Origin: Streptomyces sporangiiformans
GTDB lineage: Bacteria > Actinomycetota > Actinomycetes > Streptomycetales > Streptomycetaceae
NCBI RefSeq assembly: GCF_005768555.2
Contig: NZ_VCHX02000102.1
Coordinates: forward strand, 1,058 to 38,122
Direction of reading: 5' to 3'
Length of the DNA stretch: 37,065 nucleotides
The translations under genes and the position numbers were made by a program. Below the pieces are notes generated by a model, which had not been told where the DNA came from, did no database searches, and was given only the letters and a program-made list of their open reading frames with translations. Each line of letters starts with the position of its first letter. Position 1 is the stretch's first letter. Positions 32,372 to 37,065 of this stretch are shown here, piece after piece.

Positions 32372-34111
32372 CTAGACCCAGGTGTCCAGCCACATCCGCG
32401 ACCGCCACGAGTCGATGGGGATCGACTGGCCGGTGTAGAGCGGCCAGAAGTAGATGAAGTTCCAGGTGATCAGCAGGACGAGGACGCCCGAGGCGGCCGC
32501 GCCCACGACGCGGCGGCGTTCGGGCGAACCGGGCGGGCCGAGGAGCGCGCCGATCATCATCGCCACGGCCAGGCAGAGGAAGGGCAGGAAGACGACCGCG
32601 TAGAAGTAGAAGATCGTCCGCTCCTGGTACATGAACCAGGGGAGGTAGCCGGCCGCGATGCCGCAGGCGATCGCGCCCGCGCGCCAGTCGCGGCGGAAGA
32701 GCCAGCGCCACAGGACGTAGAGGATCGCGAAGGCCGCCGCCCACCACAACAGGGGCGTGCCCAGGGCCAGCACCTCGCGGGCGCACTTCTCGCCCGCGTC
32801 GACGGGGCAGCCGTTCTTGCCGGGCAGCGGGTCGTCGTAGAAGTACGAGACCGGGCGGCCCGTGACGATCCAGCTCCACGGGTTCGACTGGTAGGTGTGC
32901 GCCGAGGTGAGGCCGACGTGGAACTCGTACACCTGGTGCTCGTAGTGCCACAGGCTGCGCAGCCAGTCGGGCAGGAACGTCCAGTTGCCGCCCTTGCCGT
33001 CGGTCGCCGCCCAGTTGCGGAAGTAGCCGCCGGTGCCGTCGGTGGGGGACAGGATCCAGCCGGTCCAGGAGGCGAGGTACGTGACGACCGCGACGGGCAC
33101 GGTCGACAGGAACGCCCACCCCAGGTCGCGCTTGACCACGGCCGCGTACGGCCGTCGCGCGCCCGCGACCTTGCGCGAGCCCACGTCCCACAGCAACGCC
33201 ATCACGCAGAAAGCGGCCAGCACGTAGAGGCCGTTCCACTTGGTGCCGATGGCGAGCCCGAGCATCAGACCGGCCGCCCAGCGCCAGGGCCGCAGGCCCA
33301 TGCGGGTCGTCTCCGCGACGTGCGCGTCCGGGCGTACGACTCCGTCCGCGTCCGGCGGGAGCGCGGCCGCGAGGCGGGCGCGGGCCCTGTCCCGGTCCAG
33401 GAGCAGGCAGCCGAAGGCGGCGAGCACGAAGAACATCAGCACCTGGTCGAGCAGCGCGGTGCGGCTCATCACGAAATGCAGTCCGTCGACGGCCATCAGC
33501 GCGCCCGCCAGACAGCCGAGGAACGTCGAGCGGAACAGGCGACGTCCGATCCGGCACAGCATCAGCACGGACAGCGTGCCGAGCAGCGCCGTCATGAACC
33601 GCCAGCCGAAGGGGGTGAGCCCGAACATCCACTCGCCGAGCCCGATGATGTACTTGCCGACCGGCGGATGGACGACGTACGCGGCCTCCGACGGGATCGT
33701 GACGTGACCATCGCGCTGCAGGATCAGGTCGTTGGCGTTCTTGGCCCAGTTGACCTCGTACCCGCGGTGGATGAGCGCCCAGGCGTCCTTGGCGTAGTAC
33801 GTCTCGTCGAATATCACCGCCTTCGGGTTGCCGAGGTTCCAGAACCGCGTCAGACCGGCCAGCAGCGTCACCAGCAGCGGACCACCCCACGCCGACCAGC
33901 GCACCAGGCGGCCGGCAGCCGGCTTCGACAGCCCGATCATCACCCACAGACGCGGGCTGGGCTCGGCGTATGGGGGCATCAGCCGGTCACGGACGTCGCT
34001 TCTGGGCCGGCTCGTATAGCCGAACCGGCGAAGCCGCTGCTGCCACGAGGGCCGCTGCTCTTCGACGCCCTGTTCCTGCCGGGTGTCCGTGGAGGACGCG
34101 GTACTGGTCAC
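32372..34111 (-). CDS. pmt: Protein O-mannosyltransferase (Pmt)
   Basis: A 579-aa polytopic GT39-family enzyme that transfers mannose from polyprenyl phosphate-mannose to Ser/Thr of exported proteins. The catalytic Asp-Glu is in KAVIFDETYYAKDAWAL, in the first extracytoplasmic loop (about residues 90-106). Other family marks are VVHPPVGKYIIGLGEW, AVDGLHFVMSRTALLDQVL, GTKWNGLY and WNFIYFWPLYTG near the end. About ten TM helices are visible. In S. coelicolor, pmt is needed for phage phiC31 infection and PstS glycosylation (recalled). GTG 34111 is chosen: TACGAT ends 6-7 bases before it, suggesting a leaderless mRNA. It is divergent from rsmI, 63 bases away. Confidence 0.93.
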   Translation of the reverse strand: MTSTASSTDTRQEQGVEEQRPSWQQRLRRFGYTSRPRSDVRDRLMPPYAEPSPRLWVMIGLSKPAAGRLVRWSAWGGPLLVTLLAGLTRFWNLGNPKAVIFDETYYAKDAWALIHRGYEVNWAKNANDLILQRDGHVTIPSEAAYVVHPPVGKYIIGLGEWMFGLTPFGWRFMTALLGTLSVLMLCRIGRRLFRSTFLGCLAGALMAVDGLHFVMSRTALLDQVLMFFVLAAFGCLLLDRDRARARLAAALPPDADGVVRPDAHVAETTRMGLRPWRWAAGLMLGLAIGTKWNGLYVLAAFCVMALLWDVGSRKVAGARRPYAAVVKRDLGWAFLSTVPVAVVTYLASWTGWILSPTDGTGGYFRNWAATDGKGGNWTFLPDWLRSLWHYEHQVYEFHVGLTSAHTYQSNPWSWIVTGRPVSYFYDDPLPGKNGCPVDAGEKCAREVLALGTPLLWWAAAFAILYVLWRWLFRRDWRAGAIACGIAAGYLPWFMYQERTIFYFYAVVFLPFLCLAVAMMIGALLGPPGSPERRRVVGAAASGVLVLLITWNFIYFWPLYTGQSIPIDSWRSRMWLDTWV

Positions 34112-34174
34112 CGCGCCATCGTAAGGAACCCGTCTGTGGGAGTCCCGCTTTCCCGCCCCTGCGAGGATGGAACC

Positions 34175-35032
34175 GTGACAGGAACCCTTGTACTCGCAGG
34201 CACTCCCATCGGGGACATCGCGGACGCTCCGCCCCGGCTGGGCGAGGAGTTGGCGGGGGCCGACGTGATCGCCGCCGAGGACACGCGGCGGCTGCGGCGG
34301 CTGACCGTGGCGCTGGGCGTGCAGCTGACCGGGCGCGTCGTGTCGTACTTCGAGGGGAACGAGTCGGCCCGTACGCCCGAGCTCGTCGAGGCCCTGGCCG
34401 ACGGGGCGCGCGTGCTGCTCGTGACCGACGCGGGGATGCCGTCCGTGTCCGACCCCGGCTACCGGCTCGTCGCGGCCGCCGTGGAGAAGGACATCCGCGT
34501 GACCGCCGTACCCGGCCCGTCCGCCGTGCTCACCGCGCTCGCCCTGTCGGGGCTGCCCGTCGACCGGTTCTGCTTCGAGGGATTCCTGCCCAGGAAGGCC
34601 GGCGAGCGGAGGTCGCGGCTGCGCGAGGCCGCCGAGGAGCGGCGCACCCTCGTGTACTTCGAGGCGCCGCACCGGCTCGACGACACGCTCGCCGCGATGG
34701 CGGAGGTGTTCGGCGAGGACCGCAGGGCTGCCGTGTGCCGCGAGCTGACCAAGACGTACGAGGAGGTCAGGCGCGGACCGCTGGCGGAGCTCGCGGCCTG
34801 GGCCGCCGAGGGCGTACGCGGTGAGATCACCGTCGTCGTGGAGGGGGCGCCCGAGAAGGGCGCCGAGGAGCTCGACGCCGAGGAGCTGGTGCGCCGGGTG
34901 CGGGTGCGCGAGGAGGCGGGGGAGCGGCGCAAGGAGGCGATCGCCGCCGTCGCCGCCGAAGTGGGGCTGCCCAAGCGCGAGGTCTTCGACGCGGTGGTCG
35001 CCGCGAAGAACGCCGCCCGCACCGCCCCGTAG
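34175..35032 (+). CDS. rsmI: 16S rRNA 2'-O-methyltransferase RsmI
   Basis: A 285-aa SAM-dependent enzyme of the tetrapyrrole-methylase fold that methylates the 2'-OH of C1402 in 16S rRNA. Hallmarks are the N-terminal LVLAGTPIGDIADAPPRL, DVIAAEDTRRLRRL, VLLVTDAGMPSVSDPGYRLV, VTAVPGPSAVLTALALSGLP and CRELTKTYEEVRRGPL. Length is normal. The GTG start has GAGGATG five bases upstream. It is divergent from pmt and is followed by a 233-base gap before the zinc-ribbon-like gene. Confidence 0.95.
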   Translation: MTGTLVLAGTPIGDIADAPPRLGEELAGADVIAAEDTRRLRRLTVALGVQLTGRVVSYFEGNESARTPELVEALADGARVLLVTDAGMPSVSDPGYRLVAAAVEKDIRVTAVPGPSAVLTALALSGLPVDRFCFEGFLPRKAGERRSRLREAAEERRTLVYFEAPHRLDDTLAAMAEVFGEDRRAAVCRELTKTYEEVRRGPLAELAAWAAEGVRGEITVVVEGAPEKGAEELDAEELVRRVRVREEAGERRKEAIAAVAAEVGLPKREVFDAVVAAKNAARTAP

Positions 35033-35216
35033 GAGAGCGGCCTCGCGGAGCGCAGCGCCAATGGAGGGCAAAGGGCCGCGGGAGAAAAGCAAAGCGCAGG
35101 CCTGCCACCACGCGCGCTGGGGCAAGGAACAGCCAAGACGACTCCAATAGTCGACAGGTCACCTGCGCTCACGCCGGGAGAAGAGTCCACTGGTTGGCGG
35201 GGCACGCACCCGTCCC

Positions 35217-35240
35217 CCGCCTCCGCTCCCCCGGAGGCGG
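35217..35240 (+). other. Leader hairpin before the zinc-ribbon-like gene
   Basis: CCGCCTCCG and CGGAGGCGG pair perfectly around a 6-base loop, 26 bases before the ATG at 35266. The left arm (CCCCGCC) can instead pair with GGCGGGG about 20 bases upstream, near 35195-35202, giving two mutually exclusive folds. This could be an rsmI terminator, an attenuator, or chance in GC-rich DNA. Confidence 0.45.
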
Positions 35241-35265
35241 TTGTCCAGCGGACTGAGGAGCTGGC

Positions 35266-35694
35266 ATGAGTGAGATCGCAGGGCAGACCGGGCACCGCGG
35301 CGTCGCGGCCACGGACATCGTCCACGAGTCGTATTCGTTCGCCTGCATGCGCTGCGGGCACGGTTGGGAACAGTCGTACGAGATCGAGCACCACCTCGAT
35401 GCCGAGGACCGCGAGTTCGTGATGTACGTGGCGGACGGACAGGTCGTGCCGTCGCCGCTCACCCGGCCCACCTGCCTGAACTGCGACAGCCACGTGGTGC
35501 GCATCATGCGCGCCGGTCAGGTGTCCTCCGCGCTGAGGTCCATGCACCAGCGCCGGCCGCTGGACGATTCCCTCCCGGAGTCGGGGTCGAAGCCGGAGCA
35601 AGGGCAGACGGAGGCCGAGCCGGAGACCAAGGAGCACCACCACTGGCACCTCTCCGACCTGCTGCACCCCTTCCACCACCGCAAGGCGAGCTGA
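35266..35694 (+). CDS. Zinc-ribbon-like protein of unknown function
   Basis: A 142-aa cytoplasmic protein with two paired-cysteine knuckles: YSFACMRCGHGWEQSYEI (about residues 23-40) and RPTCLNCDSHVVRIMRAG (about 67-84). Together these could bind one zinc ion. The remainder is hydrophilic, ending in a His-rich tail (EHHHWHLSDLLHPFHHRK, about 122-139). I recognise it only as a conserved-looking streptomycete hypothetical. The ATG has GAGGAG six bases upstream. Position between rsmI and tatD suggests a housekeeping role, but no function can be stated. Confidence 0.75.
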   Translation: MSEIAGQTGHRGVAATDIVHESYSFACMRCGHGWEQSYEIEHHLDAEDREFVMYVADGQVVPSPLTRPTCLNCDSHVVRIMRAGQVSSALRSMHQRRPLDDSLPESGSKPEQGQTEAEPETKEHHHWHLSDLLHPFHHRKAS

Positions 35695-35749
35695 CCGGGC
35701 GGGCCCCCGCCGGGCACGGAGCGGCATGCCCCCTTCGTAGGATCGGGGT

Positions 35750-36619
35750 ATGCCTTCCAACGCCGAAGCCCCGCCCCTCCCGGACCCCCTCCGCGTGCCC
35801 GTCGCCGACTCGCACACCCACCTCGACATGCAGTCCGGCACCGTCGAGGAGGGCCTCGCGAAGGCCGCGTCGGTCGGCGTGACGACGGTCGTTCAGGTCG
35901 GCTGCGACCTGAAGGGCTCGCGGTGGGCGGCCGAGACGGCCTCGACGTACGAGGCCGTGCACGCCACCGTCGCGCTGCACCCCAACGAGGCACCGCGGAT
36001 CGTCCTCGGCGACCCCGACGGCTGGTCCCGGCAGGGCGCCCGGGAGGCGGGCGGAGAGGGCGCGCTGGACGAGGCGCTCGCCGAGATCGACCGGCTCGCC
36101 GCCCTCCCTCAGGTCAAGGGCGTCGGCGAGACCGGCCTCGACTATTTCCGCACCGGACCCGAGGGCAAGGCCGCCCAGGAGCGCTCCTTCCGCGCCCACA
36201 TCGAGATCGCCAAGCGGCACGGCAAGACCCTGGTCATCCACGACCGGGACGCCCACGCCGACGTGCTGCGCGTACTCAAGGAGGAGGGCGCCCCCGAGCG
36301 CACCGTCTTCCACTGCTACTCCGGGGACGCGGCCATGGCCGAAGTCTGCGCCCGCGCCGGCTACTTCATGTCCTTCGCCGGCAACATGACCTTCAAGAAC
36401 GCCCAGCCGCTGCGCGACGCCCTCGCCGTGGCGCCCCTCGACCTGGTCCTCGTCGAGACGGACGCGCCGTTCCTGACCCCGGTGCCTTACCGCGGACGGC
36501 CCAACGCCCCGTATCTCGTTCCGGTCACGGTCCGCGCCATGGCAGCCGTCCGGGGCCTGGACGAGGACGCGCTGGCGACGGCGATCGCGTCGAACACGGC
36601 CCGCGCCTTCGACTACTGA
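35750..36619 (+). CDS. tatD: TatD-family metal-dependent DNase/hydrolase
   Basis: A 289-aa amidohydrolase-fold enzyme. Metal-binding motifs appear in order: VADSHTHLDMQ (H-x-H, about residues 19-29), VKGVGETGLDYFR (Glu, about 123), TLVIHDRDAHADVL (His, about 163), TVFHCYSGD (His, about 184) and VLVETDAPFLTP (Asp, about 236). Family members act as 3'-5' exonucleases or deoxyribonucleases. An insert (GDPDGWSRQGAREAGGEGAL, about 83-102) lengthens the loop after the HPNE motif. It precedes the Rpf-like gene by 127 bases, the common actinobacterial order tatD-rpf-ksgA by memory. Confidence 0.93.
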   Translation: MPSNAEAPPLPDPLRVPVADSHTHLDMQSGTVEEGLAKAASVGVTTVVQVGCDLKGSRWAAETASTYEAVHATVALHPNEAPRIVLGDPDGWSRQGAREAGGEGALDEALAEIDRLAALPQVKGVGETGLDYFRTGPEGKAAQERSFRAHIEIAKRHGKTLVIHDRDAHADVLRVLKEEGAPERTVFHCYSGDAAMAEVCARAGYFMSFAGNMTFKNAQPLRDALAVAPLDLVLVETDAPFLTPVPYRGRPNAPYLVPVTVRAMAAVRGLDEDALATAIASNTARAFDY

Positions 36620-36746
36620 GCCATCACGCTCACTGCCGTTCATCCTGGGGCGGGGTTAGTGACGCAGTGTAGTCGTGCCGCTTTGGAGAGTCACGACGGC
36701 TCCAGTAGGTTTCGGCTCCCGATCCGGATCCCTGGAGCGTGTCGGC

Positions 36747-37065
36747 GTGAGCAATTCGCAGTACGAGACGTATGGCCCGGCGTACGGGAGCTACATGCTG
36801 TACGCCGTCGAGGAACCGTCGGATCCGCCGGATCCGGGGGATCCGATGGAGTGGATGGATCCGCAGCGCCCCCTGAACACGTACGGCTCCTCGGACACGT
36901 ACCGGCCCGCGTACGAGATGCCCCAGGGCACTGCCCCGACGGGCGCCCCCGGCGAACCCCAGCCGAAACCCCAGGCGAAACCCCAGCAGCATCGCCGGAC
37001 GCCGCCCACCGCCGGGGCGCCCCGGGCGACCGGCGGCCGGGCCGAGGCCCGTCGGGCCGCGCGGC
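36747..37065 (+). CDS. 5' part of a probable resuscitation-promoting-factor-type protein
   Basis: A GTG with GGAG nine bases upstream opens a frame that is still open at the right edge (106 codons). The visible N-terminus is cytoplasmic in character: Tyr/Pro/Asp-rich (SNSQYETYGPAYGSYMLYAV, repeated D-P units, MDPQRPLNTYG), then a Pro/Gln/Lys stretch and a basic GGRAEARRAAR that would precede a membrane helix. Position after tatD is where streptomycetes usually carry the RpfB-like wall hydrolase with DUF348/G5 domains. None of those domains is inside the window, so the call rests on context and this N-terminus. Confidence 0.6.
   Translation, partial: MSNSQYETYGPAYGSYMLYAVEEPSDPPDPGDPMEWMDPQRPLNTYGSSDTYRPAYEMPQGTAPTGAPGEPQPKPQAKPQQHRRTPPTAGAPRATGGRAEARRAAR

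Noticed and set aside
32372..35125. 917-aa frame giving an N-terminal extension to Pmt
   Set aside because: The extension is antisense to rsmI; the homologous protein begins at GTG 34111 behind a leaderless-type -10.
1..37065. CRISPR array, prophage or toxin-antitoxin module
   Set aside because: No regularly spaced repeats, phage structural genes, integrase or recognisable toxin-antitoxin pair were found in either strand.

Overview
The window is a high-GC actinomycete chromosome segment, almost certainly Streptomyces. The evidence is strong G/C bias at third codon positions, many GTG starts, an SsgA-like protein (a family confined to morphologically complex actinomycetes), a mycothiol-dependent-type enzyme, a tricorn-type protease and the order pmt | rsmI - tatD - Rpf-like gene. 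From memory this right-hand order resembles the S. coelicolor core chromosome near SCO3150-SCO3160; no search was run. It reads as core chromosome with small accessory insertions, not as a biosynthetic cluster or prophage.

Left part (1-6.0 kb). A decayed insertion-sequence transposase runs off the left edge, followed by a DadA-type FAD oxidoreductase. A secreted GH30 glycosidase with a ricin-like lectin tail (probable endo-beta-1,6-galactanase) is divergent from a LacI regulator. A perfect 16-bp palindrome lies between them.

6-12.2 kb. A GNAT acetyltransferase, exonuclease III (xthA), and a MerR regulator divergent from a three-gene, overlapping-stop operon: Baeyer-Villiger-type flavin monooxygenase, alpha/beta hydrolase and short-chain dehydrogenase. 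A palindrome sits in front of the monooxygenase. A small, extremely charged protein follows.

12.3-19.5 kb. A full-length tricorn-type protease is divergent from a TetR regulator. Two near-identical 15-bp operators flank a promoter, and an MMPL exporter lies downstream. A 14-bp tandem repeat begins in the last codons of the exporter gene, followed by a strong terminator and a short SsgA-like gene.

19.6-25.4 kb. An ECF-type Ni/Co transporter (CbiM-CbiN fusion, CbiQ, ATPase) is preceded by an inverted repeat matching the spacing of Nur (nickel regulator) boxes. Then come a serine beta-lactamase-family hydrolase, a nucleotidyltransferase-fold protein, a maleylpyruvate-isomerase/DinB-type protein, a YbaK deacylase and a probable EamA transporter remnant.

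26-32.3 kb. Two tandem paralogous penicillin-binding proteins; the first-transcribed has a 26-bp perfect palindrome in its leader. Next are a small membrane protein, an unrecognised 165-aa protein with a possible 21-codon leader ORF, a carboxymuconolactone-decarboxylase-like protein, and a RidA/MarR divergent pair with twin palindromic operators.

32.3-37 kb. Protein O-mannosyltransferase (pmt) is divergent from rsmI, then a zinc-ribbon-like protein, tatD and the start of a probable resuscitation-promoting-factor-type protein that runs off the right edge.

The recurring theme is divergent regulator/target pairs with clear palindromic operators (LacI, MerR, TetR, MarR) plus one Nur-like site. 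I see no CRISPR array, prophage, toxin-antitoxin pair, RNA gene or clearly new multi-gene system. The best leads are regulatory: the TetR twin operators between tricorn and MMPL, the PBP leader palindrome, the Nur-like box, and the unrecognised protein at 30.1-30.6 kb.
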